Shown here one piece after another: positions 16,362 through 26,211 of a stretch of DNA of 64,000 bases (positions within the stretch are counted from its first letter, which is position 1; the number at the start of each line of letters is the position of its first letter). Below the pieces are notes generated by a model, which saw only the letters and a program-made list of their open reading frames with translations, searched no databases and was not told the DNA's origin. The DNA comes from Fodinibius saliphilus (lineage in GTDB: Bacteria; Bacteroidota; Rhodothermia; Balneolales; Balneolaceae). A program made the position numbers and the translations under genes. The stretch is from assembly GCF_005869845.1 (NCBI RefSeq), contig NZ_VAWF01000001.1:1488001-1552000 (forward strand). The letters run 5' to 3'.

Positions 16362-18947
16362 TCAAATCACTACCTCTGCTGCCGGTGGACGCAGGTTGTA
16401 ATTGGAACTCATTACGTAACCATAAGCCCCGGCATTGGCCAGCAACACCACATCTCCCTCCTCTGATTCGGGAAATCTTCGATCAATCCCAAGTTTATCA
16501 CCCGACTCACAGATCGGCCCTACAATATTTACCGTTTGTACTAGCTGCTCATCAATTTTATCAAGATTAACAATAGTATGACGTGCCCCATATAGTGCAG
16601 GTCGAATGAAGGAATTCATCCCTGTTTCGACTCCGACATATCTGACATCCCCTTTTCCTTTAAGTTGCGTAATCTTTGTCAGTAGTACACCAGAGGTTGC
16701 AACTAGAAAACGCCCTGGTTCCACCCAGAGTTTATACTTGGGGTGCGCATCTTTAAACTGTTGTAAATAGGTAGCAACTTCCCGGATATCGAGATCAGCC
16801 TGGGTTTCATTCTCTTGGATTCCAAACCCACCCCCTAGATCGAGTATATCGACCCCACCCAACTCTTCAGCAACATCATGCAAGATAATAGCTGTATCTT
16901 TCCAAGAATGCGGATCTTTAATACCACTGCCGATATGAGCATGGAGTCCTTTCACCGAGATATCGTATCGTTCGATAAGATTGGCTACCTCCGGGATCTC
17001 AAATCGGGGGATACCGAACTTAGAATGTACTCCCCCGGTCTTCACATGCTTATGGTGCCCGTGCCCGTGACCGGGATCAATACGCAAGAATACCTGCTTT
17101 CCTTCAAATATTGCTGACCACTGCTTAAGGGGATAAATATTATCCAACGTCACATGAACTCCCAGTTCCAATCCTTGTTCATACTCCTCTTTGGGTGCAA
17201 AGTTAGGAGTGAATAAAATTTCGCTGCGATCGATATCAGGAAATAGCTCAATGACTTTTTCGACTTCTCCAATAGAGACACATTCAAAACCAAGATCCAG
17301 CTCATTTACCGCATGCAAAAGCTCTTCATTTGCATTGGCCTTCATCGCGTATAGTGAACGGTCAACGGCATTAATACCTTTGATAAAACCAGCATATTTT
17401 TGAAGCGTCTCGCGATCATATACATAAACGGAGTCTCGTTCATCCATCAACGACAATAACTCTTCACGCTTTTGCTTCCACCAAGCATCACTTTCCTGCT
17501 CATCCGTTTGCTCTTGTCCCATCAATTTGGGCCAGGTACCACCGAAAGATTGCTGGTTTCCTGATTGTAGAATCAACTGTTCATGTAGTTGACGCAACAA
17601 CCGATCTACCTGATCGCTTTCTACCACAAACGTAAAATTAAGATCATTAGCAGCTTGGCTCACCAAATAAACATGGTGTTCTTCAAAAACCTCAAATGAG
17701 GTCCCCAGTTGGTGCAAAATGGTACGAATTTTACGCCCCATCAGACTCACCGCAGACACCGCTTCAATTACCTTGACCTTACAATATTCATTAAGGTCTT
17801 TCACAAACTGACTTCGTACATCCTCAAAATGATCATTTAATCCAGGATCAAGTGATACCGTTACATTCGACTGTGAGGTTGACACCAAATCAATGGACAA
17901 CCCGTACTCTTTAAACACGTCAAAGGCATCAGCCAAAAAACCCACTTGCTGCCACATTCCTAACGAATCCATACTCACCAAAATAATATCGTCACGGACG
18001 GAAATTGCCTTTACCAATGCTTCATTATCAGATGCATCGCTAGAGATAACTGTTCCCGGCAGTTCCGGCTTTTGGGTACACCGTACATTTATAGGAATAT
18101 TATGTTTACGTGCCGGCATAATGCTTCGCGGATGTAATACCTTGGCCCCATTGGTTGCAATCTCTTGGGCCTCCTCGTAGCTCAGATGATTGAGCAACCG
18201 TGCCGAAGGTACTGTGTGGGGGTTAGCTGAAAACATCCCCGGTACATCGGTCCATATCTCTAAGTGCTCTGCTCCTATTTTTGCTGCGAAGTAGGCTGCT
18301 GAGACATCTGAGCCCCCGCGTCCCAGAGTTACCGTTTTTCCTTCATCATCACTGCCTATAAAGCCTTGAGTAACTACTAGTGAACCGGCTTTATCAATAG
18401 TTTTACGAACACTTGGTTCATAGTCCGAAGCACTCACAGCAGACAATACCTGTGCGCGCTCTGCAGCATTTTTAGGGGAAATAGTCTTAATAAGGTCTCG
18501 CGCATCTAGCCAGGTAGCTGCTCCAATTTCTTGCTCTAAATATGCCGCCCCTAACTTAGTAGCCATTAATTCTCCCATCGCTAATAACCGTGCTTGCACC
18601 CTATAACTGGCCTCACCAATGAGCTCAATCCCCTTTACGATGTGCTCTAACTCCTCAAAATCGCTTTGTAACAGTTCATCTGCTGAAAGACCCAACGATG
18701 AAGCCAACCGGCGATGCTTTTCTTTAAGCTGCTCAACAAGCTCTGTAGCTTTCCCTTGGGGAGCTCGGGCAATAACATCTTCCAACAGATTAGAAATCCC
18801 ACTTAATGCTGAATGAACAATACATACCGAATACCCCTCCGATTTTCGTTTTTTTATAACCGAAACAATGTTTTGCCAATTTTCGTGGGATGAAACACTG
18901 GTTCCACCAAATTTTAAAACAATCCAGTTTGAACTATCTTTAGTCAT
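16362..18947 (-). CDS. Bifunctional aspartate kinase / diaminopimelate decarboxylase
   Basis: Fusion of the first and last enzymes of the diaminopimelate route to lysine. The likely start is the ATG at 18947 (MTKDSSNWIVLKFGGTS); a frame open to 18971 adds eight residues. Residues ~8-290 are the aspartokinase catalytic domain (KFGGTSVSS; TLGRGGSDVSAAYFA), ~300-450 are two ACT regulatory domains (ILVSMDSLGMWQQVGFLADAF; AVSLMGRKIRTIL), and ~500-860 are a fold-III PLP decarboxylase with YAMKAN (PLP lysine K536), HAHIGSGI, DLGGGFGI and GPICESGD. Fusions of this order are known in several bacteria. The ACT domains imply feedback control, probably by lysine or threonine (inference). No riboswitch was seen upstream. 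Confidence 0.93.
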   Translation of the reverse strand: MTKDSSNWIVLKFGGTSVSSHENWQNIVSVIKKRKSEGYSVCIVHSALSGISNLLEDVIARAPQGKATELVEQLKEKHRRLASSLGLSADELLQSDFEELEHIVKGIELIGEASYRVQARLLAMGELMATKLGAAYLEQEIGAATWLDARDLIKTISPKNAAERAQVLSAVSASDYEPSVRKTIDKAGSLVVTQGFIGSDDEGKTVTLGRGGSDVSAAYFAAKIGAEHLEIWTDVPGMFSANPHTVPSARLLNHLSYEEAQEIATNGAKVLHPRSIMPARKHNIPINVRCTQKPELPGTVISSDASDNEALVKAISVRDDIILVSMDSLGMWQQVGFLADAFDVFKEYGLSIDLVSTSQSNVTVSLDPGLNDHFEDVRSQFVKDLNEYCKVKVIEAVSAVSLMGRKIRTILHQLGTSFEVFEEHHVYLVSQAANDLNFTFVVESDQVDRLLRQLHEQLILQSGNQQSFGGTWPKLMGQEQTDEQESDAWWKQKREELLSLMDERDSVYVYDRETLQKYAGFIKGINAVDRSLYAMKANANEELLHAVNELDLGFECVSIGEVEKVIELFPDIDRSEILFTPNFAPKEEYEQGLELGVHVTLDNIYPLKQWSAIFEGKQVFLRIDPGHGHGHHKHVKTGGVHSKFGIPRFEIPEVANLIERYDISVKGLHAHIGSGIKDPHSWKDTAIILHDVAEELGGVDILDLGGGFGIQENETQADLDIREVATYLQQFKDAHPKYKLWVEPGRFLVATSGVLLTKITQLKGKGDVRYVGVETGMNSFIRPALYGARHTIVNLDKIDEQLVQTVNIVGPICESGDKLGIDRRFPESEEGDVVLLANAGAYGYVMSSNYNLRPPAAEVVI

Positions 18948-19113
18948 TTTTAATTCTATCAACTTGAACATTATCGGTTAATGCCAAATGGCAAGCGATA
19001 AGATAATAATCTCATAGTCCCTTTGTTGATAAAAAATATTTAATGTTGATTCACTGATTTTAAACTTCATTTTCCTTTAATTCATCCAACCATTTCAAAG
19101 AACAATTGAAAAC

Positions 19114-21372
19114 GTGAAACAAAGATTCATATTAACGCTCCTCTTACTTTTCCCTGTAATAACAATTGCCCAGCAAAATGCAAGCATCAGTGGTTATATA
19201 TCAGACGCTGAAACCGGAGAAACCTTAATATCTGCAAACTTTTCGCTTGCTAACTCCTCAAAAGGCACATCTACCAACACCTCCGGGTATTATACCCTTA
19301 CAGATGTCAGCCCGGGCACTTATACTGTAGTAGCTACCTATATTGGTTTTCAGCGGTATGAGAAAGAGGTAAAACTTGAAGCCGGCGAAAACCTTCGACT
19401 AGACATCAAGCTTAAACCAGAAGACTACCAGCTTGAGGAAGTGGTCGTTACCTCAGAACGAGAACAAGAAGAAAAACGCAATATCGGGCTGGCACAGGTT
19501 GAGACAAAGTTTATCAAAAAAGTACCCAGCGCATTTCAGGCAGATGTCTTTAGGTCGCTACAACTATTACCCGGTGTAAAAGCAGCATCTGACTTTTCTA
19601 GTGGTTTATATATTCGCGGTGGCAGCCCCGACCAAACGCTGATCCTACTCGATCGCACTACCGTCTATAACCCCTCCCACTTTTTCGGTTTTTTCTCCAC
19701 TTTTAATCCTGATGCAGTCAAAGACGTACGCCTCTATAAGGGAGGTTACCCAGCGAAATATGGAGGGCGACTTGGCTCTGTACTTACCATTTTTAATAAA
19801 GATGGTAATCGCAATGAATTTAAAGGTTCTATTTCATTAGGCATGCTGGCTTCACGGGCTATGGTAGAAGGACCTTTTAAGAATGGATCATACATGCTTG
19901 CCGTGCGCCGCTCTACCTTGGAACCGGTACTCGCTGTTCTTCGTAATAACATCGATAACATTCCCGATAGTTTTTACTTCTTGGATATCAACGGGAAAGT
20001 TAATTATGATTTGAACGCCAACAACAAGTTTTCACTCGCATTTTATTCCGGGATTGATGACCTCAGTTTTCCTTTTGCAAATGATGCTAATATTAGTCTT
20101 AATTATGGAAACCAAACACTTAGCACAAACTGGACGCATATTTTCTCTGATAAATTGTTCAGTAATTTTACTCTTACCGGCTCACGTTATTTTAACTATC
20201 CCTCATTTAATATTGCCTCCACTCCTTTTAAGCGTTCCAATAATATCTACGATTTCTCTTTAAAAGGAGACTTTGAATACCTCCCCAATAACAACCATGA
20301 TATTTCTACCGGTTTTTGGATTGGTGCGATGACTTTAAAGTTACAAGATACATTTGATAACCAAGATACTTTTAGCTCACGAATTCACACCCAGTATGGT
20401 TCATGGTACCTGCAAGATAAATGGACTCTTTCTGACCAATGGAGCATAACACCCGGTTTACGTCTCAATGCCTTTAGCGAAGGTAATTACATTAGGCTAG
20501 AACCCCGATTTTCACTGGAATACAAGCCAACCAACCAAATCCGCTTACAAGCTGCCTATGGTCGATATAACCAGTTTTTAACACTTATTTCCAATGAAGC
20601 ATTCTCTGGTTTTGATGTATGGCTTACTACGGATAGTGGGGTCCCCCCTTCATATGGCGATCAATACGTAATAGGAGCCAAAACCATTCCGTGGGACGGA
20701 TACGGACTAGATCTTGAAATATATTATAGAACCATGGAAGATCTCTTTGAGTTGGATCCTTTTCTACCTGACCAAGCAGGACTACCATACCAGGATATAT
20801 TCCGTTTTGGAAAAGGATATGCCTATGGTGCAGAACTCTTTTTTGATCGACGAGTCGGTCGTCTTACCGGCTTCCTGGGATACACCTTTAGCTTGACACG
20901 CCGGAAATTCCCCAATTTTAATGAACCTCTTTCTGCGAATGGAAATCCTCGGTTTTATCCTCCTAAGTTTGATCGAATTCATGACCTAACCCTTGTACTG
21001 GAGTATAAATTTAATAACCGATGGTCAGCTACGACTTCATTTAATTACTCCACCGGTCAAGCGTACACCAAGCCCCTGGGGCGTACCGCGGCATTCGATT
21101 TCCCTACTTCAGGTACTTCCCTAAACCAACTTGTTGTAGGTCGTGTTAATGCCTCGCGTCTGCCCGATTATAACCGTCTGGATATTAGCTTCAGCCGTAA
21201 AGGTACCTTTTTCGGAAATGGAGAAGCAGAATGGCAATTCCAACTTATTAATGTTTACTCCCGACGTAATGTGTGGTTTTATAACTACGATCTTGATAAG
21301 AACCCGGTCCAACGAGAAGAAATTACCCTGTTACCCATTTTACCAACAATTACTTATACCATAGATTTTTAA
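19114..21372 (+). CDS. TonB-dependent receptor with N-terminal carboxypeptidase-like domain
   Basis: Outer-membrane receptor of 752 residues starting at GTG 19114. It has a signal peptide (RFILTLLLLFPVITIAQQ), a carboxypeptidase-regulatory-like beta-sandwich (about 22-105, GYISDAETGETLISANFSL), a plug domain with a LYIRGGSPDQTLILLDRTTVYNP segment, and a 22-strand-type barrel ending YTIDF. It is the first gene of a tight three-gene unit with a DUF4249 lipoprotein (3-base gap) and a DUF4159 protein (2-base gap). The TonB-receptor/DUF4249 pairing is common in Bacteroidetes. The substrate is unknown. Confidence 0.92.
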   Translation: MKQRFILTLLLLFPVITIAQQNASISGYISDAETGETLISANFSLANSSKGTSTNTSGYYTLTDVSPGTYTVVATYIGFQRYEKEVKLEAGENLRLDIKLKPEDYQLEEVVVTSEREQEEKRNIGLAQVETKFIKKVPSAFQADVFRSLQLLPGVKAASDFSSGLYIRGGSPDQTLILLDRTTVYNPSHFFGFFSTFNPDAVKDVRLYKGGYPAKYGGRLGSVLTIFNKDGNRNEFKGSISLGMLASRAMVEGPFKNGSYMLAVRRSTLEPVLAVLRNNIDNIPDSFYFLDINGKVNYDLNANNKFSLAFYSGIDDLSFPFANDANISLNYGNQTLSTNWTHIFSDKLFSNFTLTGSRYFNYPSFNIASTPFKRSNNIYDFSLKGDFEYLPNNNHDISTGFWIGAMTLKLQDTFDNQDTFSSRIHTQYGSWYLQDKWTLSDQWSITPGLRLNAFSEGNYIRLEPRFSLEYKPTNQIRLQAAYGRYNQFLTLISNEAFSGFDVWLTTDSGVPPSYGDQYVIGAKTIPWDGYGLDLEIYYRTMEDLFELDPFLPDQAGLPYQDIFRFGKGYAYGAELFFDRRVGRLTGFLGYTFSLTRRKFPNFNEPLSANGNPRFYPPKFDRIHDLTLVLEYKFNNRWSATTSFNYSTGQAYTKPLGRTAAFDFPTSGTSLNQLVVGRVNASRLPDYNRLDISFSRKGTFFGNGEAEWQFQLINVYSRRNVWFYNYDLDKNPVQREEITLLPILPTITYTIDF

Positions 21373-21375
21373 GTC

Positions 21376-22269
21376 ATGAAGAAGTTATCAATACTCCTTT
21401 TTGCAACATTTCTACTGTTCAGCTGTGAACTTTATGAACAAGACGAATACCAAGAATATTATGTTGTAGAATCCTACTTAATTGCAGATAATGAACTACC
21501 CGAGGTTCGGCTCTCCACTACCTCTCCAATAACCGACAAGTATACCTTTAAAGAAAATGCTCTCAGCAATGCCAATGTCGAAATACGGCGTTTAAACCCA
21601 GATTCATCTGTTGCTGAAACCTATCCCTATGCGGAACAAGATTTTGGGGTCTATGCCCCCCAACTTAATGTCACCGTCCGAGATGAGCAGTTATATGGAT
21701 TGCATGTCACCACTCCCAAGGGAGATGAGATCACAGCCACTACTTTTGTTCCCGGCAACTTTGAAACGGTCAATGAACTTCAAGATCAGTATATCTACCA
21801 AGGGTCACAACAAGTTGAAGTAATAACTACACCTAGCCAATATTTATCTAATCGGCAGACCTATTATATCTTTACCATTAATGTGGTCAATCCCGATACA
21901 GCAAGCTTGACACCATTTTATATGGATCAGGTACTTAATGACGGTACCAATATCGAAGAGTTCTATATCAATTCTTCAGGTATTATTAATGAAAAGAATT
22001 ACCAGCGCAACGAAAACAATAACATTGAACTAACGGTCCCCTGGCTAGCCATTGCATTTTATGACACCAATGATGTTATTGCCAATGCCATTGACAATAA
22101 CATGTATGACTTTCTACGATCCCAAGATGTTCAAACCGGGGGGAGCACTCTGTCACCGGGTGAAATCCAAAATATCCATTATAACATCAATGGTGGAATT
22201 GGTATCTTTGGAAGCATGGCAAGTGATACAAACCGAGTTTTCATAGCACGCCCCAATAGCTCTAACTAA
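21376..22269 (+). CDS. DUF4249 lipoprotein, partner of the TonB receptor
   Basis: The 297-residue surface or periplasmic lipoprotein has signal KKLSILLFATFLLFSC with lipid-anchored Cys17. The mature part starts with the typical DUF4249 pattern YVVESYLIADNELPEVRLS and continues with DUF4249-like strands (TTSPITDKYTF; YAPQLNVTVRDEQLYGLHVTTPKGDEITATTFVP). DUF4249 proteins are encoded next to TonB receptors and are thought to be substrate-binding or plug-capping lipoproteins. Here the gene follows the receptor by 3 bases and is followed after 2 bases by a DUF4159 protein, so all three are co-translated. Confidence 0.86.
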   Translation: MKKLSILLFATFLLFSCELYEQDEYQEYYVVESYLIADNELPEVRLSTTSPITDKYTFKENALSNANVEIRRLNPDSSVAETYPYAEQDFGVYAPQLNVTVRDEQLYGLHVTTPKGDEITATTFVPGNFETVNELQDQYIYQGSQQVEVITTPSQYLSNRQTYYIFTINVVNPDTASLTPFYMDQVLNDGTNIEEFYINSSGIINEKNYQRNENNNIELTVPWLAIAFYDTNDVIANAIDNNMYDFLRSQDVQTGGSTLSPGEIQNIHYNINGGIGIFGSMASDTNRVFIARPNSSN

Positions 22270-22271
22270 CT

Positions 22272-22952
22272 ATGTTTCTACGCACTTTTTTTGTTGTCAT
22301 CTTACTGGGATTATTGGGAATTTTCCCTGACCATTCAATTGCTCAAAAGACTGAAGCATTTAACCTAGCCAGAATCAAATACCGAGGCGGGGGTGATTGG
22401 TATAACGACCCATCCTCTCTTAAAAACTTAGCTGAGTATAGCCAACGTCATATTCCCATTGCCATTAATCCCAACTATGACGATATCCCCATTGGTAGCC
22501 CGGACATTTTTGACTATCCCTTTGCTTTTCTGACCGGCCACGGAGCCATCACGATTAACCAAACCGAAGTTGCTAATATACGAGCCTATCTCGAGAACGG
22601 AGGATTCCTATATATTGATGATGACTATGGACTTGATGAACATTTTCGAAAAACTATAAAGAAAATTTTCCCAGATGAAGAGTTGGTAGAAATTCCTTTT
22701 GATCATCCCATATATCACCAAGTATTTGATTTCCCTAACGGACTGCCCAAAATTCACAAACATGATGGCAAACCGCCAAAAGGATTTGGCCTTTTTCGAG
22801 ATGGACAGCTAGTTCTTTTTTATACTTATGAAACAAACCTGGCTGATGGATGGGCCAACCCTGATGTTCATAAAGATCCGGAAGCTGTTCGTCAAAAAGC
22901 ATTGCAAATGGGGACAAATATACTCGTTTATGCCTTAACCTACGGACGTTAA
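22272..22952 (+). CDS. DUF4159 exported protein
   Basis: Secreted protein of 226 residues with a signal peptide (FFVVILLGLLGIFPDHSIAQ). The DUF4159 domain follows: FNLARIKYRGGGDWYNDPSSLKNLAEY, the FLTGHGAITINQTEVANIRAYLENGGFLYIDD stretch and a DHPIYHQVFDFPNGLPKIHKHDG segment. The fold is related to glutamine-amidotransferase-like or N-acetyl-hydrolase-like Rossmann domains, but no catalytic residue can be named with confidence. It is the third gene of the TonB receptor operon, and that linkage is the main clue to its role. Confidence 0.85.
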   Translation: MFLRTFFVVILLGLLGIFPDHSIAQKTEAFNLARIKYRGGGDWYNDPSSLKNLAEYSQRHIPIAINPNYDDIPIGSPDIFDYPFAFLTGHGAITINQTEVANIRAYLENGGFLYIDDDYGLDEHFRKTIKKIFPDEELVEIPFDHPIYHQVFDFPNGLPKIHKHDGKPPKGFGLFRDGQLVLFYTYETNLADGWANPDVHKDPEAVRQKALQMGTNILVYALTYGR

Positions 22953-23047
22953 AAATCACTATTCAACTGACCGTTTTTACGGCTTTCCAATGAGATGTAA
23001 TTTACTGATATTTAACCAACATATATTTCCAATAACAAAATGCAATT

Positions 23048-23491
23048 ATGATCATACCAGTAGCTAGCGATCATGCGGGATACGAGGCTAAAGAGAAGGT
23101 CAAAAAGATACTTGAAGAGCTTGATCACATGCCCGTTGATTTTGGTACCCATTCTGATGAATCCGTTGACTATCCGGATTACGCTATCCAAGTAGCAGAG
23201 AAAGTTGATGACGGCGAACATGCTCTCGGAATATTAGTTTGCGGATCCGGGCAAGGCATGTGTATGACTGCCAACAAGTTTAAAAATGTACGAGCAGCCT
23301 TAGTCTATGATGAGAATTCTGCACGAATGACCCGTCAGCATAATAATGCAAATGTATTATGCCTGCCCGGACGTCGATTAGATGATAAAGAATTAAAAAA
23401 AATTGTTACAACCTGGATTGATACAGAGTTTGACGGTGGGCGTCACGAACGAAGAGTTAATAAAATCCACGATTTAACAGAAAATAAATAA
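23048..23491 (+). CDS. rpiB: Ribose-5-phosphate isomerase B
   Basis: Interconverts ribose 5-phosphate and ribulose 5-phosphate in the pentose phosphate pathway. The 147-residue protein has the RpiB/LacA/LacB family residues: D8-H9 (ASDHAGYE), the active-site C65 in ILVCGSGQGM, H98 in RMTRQHNNANVL, and a GRRLDDKE tail. It sits 6 bases upstream of glyA, so the two are probably co-transcribed. Length and motifs are typical. Confidence 0.95.
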   Translation: MIIPVASDHAGYEAKEKVKKILEELDHMPVDFGTHSDESVDYPDYAIQVAEKVDDGEHALGILVCGSGQGMCMTANKFKNVRAALVYDENSARMTRQHNNANVLCLPGRRLDDKELKKIVTTWIDTEFDGGRHERRVNKIHDLTENK

Positions 23492-23497
23492 CATTCT

Positions 23498-24796
23498 ATG
23501 AAATCACTCTCGGAACAAGATTCAACCATTTTTGATCTACTTTCAGAAGAAAAGGAGCGCCAAAATAATAATTTAGAACTTATTGCATCCGAGAACTTTG
23601 CTTCTCGTGCTGTAATGGAAGCCATGGGCTCAACCCTTACTAATAAATATGCCGAGGGGCTGCCGGGCAAACGCTATTATGGAGGCTGCGAGATTGTTGA
23701 TAAGGTCGAAAAGGTAGCACAAGAACGTGCAAAAAAACTATTCAATGCCGACTGGGTTAATGTACAGCCCCATTCTGGTGCCCAAGCCAATGCCGCAGTT
23801 TATCTCAGCTTTATGGAACCGGGCGACACCTTACTAGGCTTGGACCTTTCGCATGGCGGTCACCTAACACATGGTTCGCATGTCAACTTTTCTGGAATTC
23901 TTTATAACTCTGAATTTTATGGAGTCGATAAAGAAACCGGTCGTATCGATATGGATGAAGTACGAAAAAAAGCAAAAGAGGTTCAGCCCAAACTTATTTC
24001 AATCGGAGCTTCGGCTTACCCGCGCGATTTAGACTATAAAGCCTTCCGAGAAATAGCCGACGAAGTAGGTGCTTATTTGTGGATGGATATGGCGCATACA
24101 GCGGGTCTTATTGCGGCAGGTTTATTAAATAACCCACTACCCCACTGCCATGTTGTTACTACCACTACTCATAAAACCCTGCGCGGACCTCGTGGTGGAA
24201 TGATATTACTGGGAGAAGACGGAAAAAACACATTGGGCGTTGAAGCACGAAAATCGGGACGTACCAAGCAATGGAGCGAAGTACTTGACTCAGCTGTATT
24301 CCCGGGTACACAAGGTGGACCACTCATGCACGTAATAGCAGCAAAAGCAGTTTCTTTTGAAGAAGCATTACGAGATGATTTCAAAGACTATCAAAAACAG
24401 GTTCAAGTTAACACTCAAGTGATGGGGGAAGCGTTTTCTCAAATGGGATATAATTTAGTAAGCGGTGGAACCGATAACCACCTTATACTTATTGACCTGC
24501 GGAACAAAGGCTTGACAGGAAAAATAGCTGAAGAATCTCTTGAAGCAGCCAAAATCACGTTAAATAAAAACATGGTTCCTTTCGATACCGAAAGCCCATT
24601 TGTAACTTCTGGTATCCGTATAGGATCCCCTGCTATGACGACACGGGGATTTGGAGAAGATGAATTTAAGCGTGTTGCCGAATTAATTGACCAAGTATTA
24701 CAAGATCCGGAAAACGACGCCACCATTGAAAAGACAAAAAAGGAAGTAGAAGAAATGTGTGACCGTTTTCCCCTTTATGACTTCGTAACAGCTTAA
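23498..24796 (+). CDS. glyA: Serine hydroxymethyltransferase
   Basis: PLP enzyme that converts serine and tetrahydrofolate to glycine and methylene-THF. The 432-residue protein is full length, with LIASENFAS near the N-terminus, the YYGGCEIVD substrate region, [14 protein letters not shown], and the PLP lysine K226 in [14 protein letters not shown]. It lies directly behind rpiB. Its stop codon abuts the stop of the convergent tatA gene with no spacer, so the two transcripts must overlap if either runs past its stop. Confidence 0.97.
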   Translation: MKSLSEQDSTIFDLLSEEKERQNNNLELIASENFASRAVMEAMGSTLTNKYAEGLPGKRYYGGCEIVDKVEKVAQERAKKLFNADWVNVQPHSGAQANAAVYLSFMEPGDTLLGLDLSHGGHLTHGSHVNFSGILYNSEFYGVDKETGRIDMDEVRKKAKEVQPKLISIGASAYPRDLDYKAFREIADEVGAYLWMDMAHTAGLIAAGLLNNPLPHCHVVTTTTHKTLRGPRGGMILLGEDGKNTLGVEARKSGRTKQWSEVLDSAVFPGTQGGPLMHVIAAKAVSFEEALRDDFKDYQKQVQVNTQVMGEAFSQMGYNLVSGGTDNHLILIDLRNKGLTGKIAEESLEAAKITLNKNMVPFDTESPFVTSGIRIGSPAMTTRGFGEDEFKRVAELIDQVLQDPENDATIEKTKKEVEEMCDRFPLYDFVTA

Positions 24797-24982
24797 CTAT
24801 TTCGTTCGACTCGAAGATTCTGAAGAATCTTCATCAAGCTCTTCTTCAGAATCTACGGTCGCATTTCGGAACTCATTTATCCCCTGTCCAATACCTCGAG
24901 CTAACTCTGGTATCTTTCTGGCACCAAAGAATAAAATAATTACAAAAAGAATAATAAGAATTTCCGGTGCTCCAAAACTCAT
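24797..24982 (-). CDS. tatA: Twin-arginine translocase subunit TatA/E
   Basis: Pore-forming subunit of the Tat system that exports folded proteins. At 61 residues it has one membrane helix (APEILIILFVIILFFGARKIPELA) with the FG hinge, then the amphipathic helix RGIGQGINEFRNA and an acidic Ser/Glu-rich tail. It is short but within the range of TatA/TatE proteins. It diverges from tatC, 208 bases away, so a Tat gene pair is kept together but transcribed oppositely. No tatB is visible, which is usual for this lineage. Confidence 0.93.
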   Translation of the reverse strand: MSFGAPEILIILFVIILFFGARKIPELARGIGQGINEFRNATVDSEEELDEDSSESSSRTK

Positions 24983-25190
24983 GGATATCTATGTTTACTG
25001 CAAATTAAGAGTTCTTTGACTGTTTTACATAAATTGGCAGAAAATATTGCCAATTCAAACTAAATATGTTATTCCCTACAATAATTAGTAGCCAAATAAT
25101 TAAACTGAAAAATAAAAATTATACGCTTTTTTTCTTACATTCATAGTTCTTTTGATCTAACCAATTATTGTAGTGCAGAAACGAGAAATT

Positions 25191-26012
25191 ATGACTGAAG
25201 ATCCCCCCAAGGCGACACCGCCAAAGGACCGGACCGCCAATATGTCCTTTTTGGATCATCTGGAAGAATTAAGGTGGCGAATTCTAAAAGGACTCACGGG
25301 AATGGGCATTGGTATTGTTGTTGCATTCTTTTTAGGAGACTTTCTGGTTGATAAAGTAATGCTCGGTCCTACCCAATCCGATTTTTTTGTTTACAAGCTT
25401 CTGGGTATCGAAGCTATTGACCTTACGATACAAAGCAGAAAGTTACCCGGTCAGTTCTTTACTTACTGGGGCACACTTATTGTTTTTGGTATTATTGTCG
25501 GCTCCCCCATTTTCTTCTACCAGGTTTGGTCTTTTGTAGAACCGGCAATGGAGCGGTCTGAAAAATGGAAATCGATCGGACATACTATATTTATTACCTT
25601 CTTCTTTCTTTTAGGCGTAGCCTTTGGCTACTTTATTCTTGTGCCCTTTGCTCTACAATTTTTCAGCCAGTTCCAAATATCAGATGCGATCCATAACGAT
25701 TTTGATATAAATGAATACTTTAGTTCACTTACTATGTGGGTGCTCTCTTGCGGTGTTATCTTCCAGTTGCCTGTGGTAAGCTACTTTTTATCCAAGTTTG
25801 GGTTGCTAACACCCGAATTTTTAAAAAAATATCGTCGGCACGCAATCATATTTTGTTTCATTCTTTCGGCATTTCTAACCCCTCCAGATCCTGTTTCTCA
25901 AGTGCTTATTGCCATACCATTGATACTATTATTCCAACTATCTGTTTGGATTACTAAGGTTGGTGTTCGACAACGCAACAAATCACTGGAGAAAGCGTTT
26001 GGTAATGGATAA
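25191..26012 (+). CDS. tatC: Twin-arginine translocase subunit TatC
   Basis: Signal-recognition core of the Tat translocase in the inner membrane. I prefer the ATG at 25191 (MTEDPPKATPPKD, 273 residues) over a GTG at 25173. The sequence has the family start FLDHLEELRWRI, six membrane segments, the FYQVWSFVEPAMERSEK loop with the conserved Glu, and TPPDPVSQVLIAIPLILLFQ near the end. The middle of the first periplasmic loop is longer than in E. coli (KLLGIEAIDLTIQSRKLPGQ), a feature common in Bacteroidetes-type TatC proteins. Confidence 0.95.
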   Translation: MTEDPPKATPPKDRTANMSFLDHLEELRWRILKGLTGMGIGIVVAFFLGDFLVDKVMLGPTQSDFFVYKLLGIEAIDLTIQSRKLPGQFFTYWGTLIVFGIIVGSPIFFYQVWSFVEPAMERSEKWKSIGHTIFITFFFLLGVAFGYFILVPFALQFFSQFQISDAIHNDFDINEYFSSLTMWVLSCGVIFQLPVVSYFLSKFGLLTPEFLKKYRRHAIIFCFILSAFLTPPDPVSQVLIAIPLILLFQLSVWITKVGVRQRNKSLEKAFGNG

Positions 26013-26014
26013 AT

Positions 26015-26045
26015 CCCAAAACAGACTTTGATATTGGGCTTTTTA
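26015..26045 (+). terminator. Possible terminator after tatC
   Basis: CCCAA and TTGGG form a short 5-bp stem with a long loop, followed by CTTTTT just beyond the tatC stop. The stem is weak. Confidence 0.35.
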
Positions 26046-26211
26046 ACTCTGAACAAAAGCGTTATTTTTATTCGCTATATATTCAGTTAGCTCAATAAAT
26101 AGATAGTTTTCAACGAAAAGAAATTATACTACAGTCAATAATATTGATTGTATAAAAAAGAAAGGGTGTTATACCCATTTCATGAAAATCAACGTTACAA
26201 AGAAAATAACA

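Noticed and set aside
16109-16570. A 153-codon plus-strand frame opposite tmRNA and the end of the lysine fusion gene
   Set aside because: It is antisense to two well-supported genes and shows no domain.
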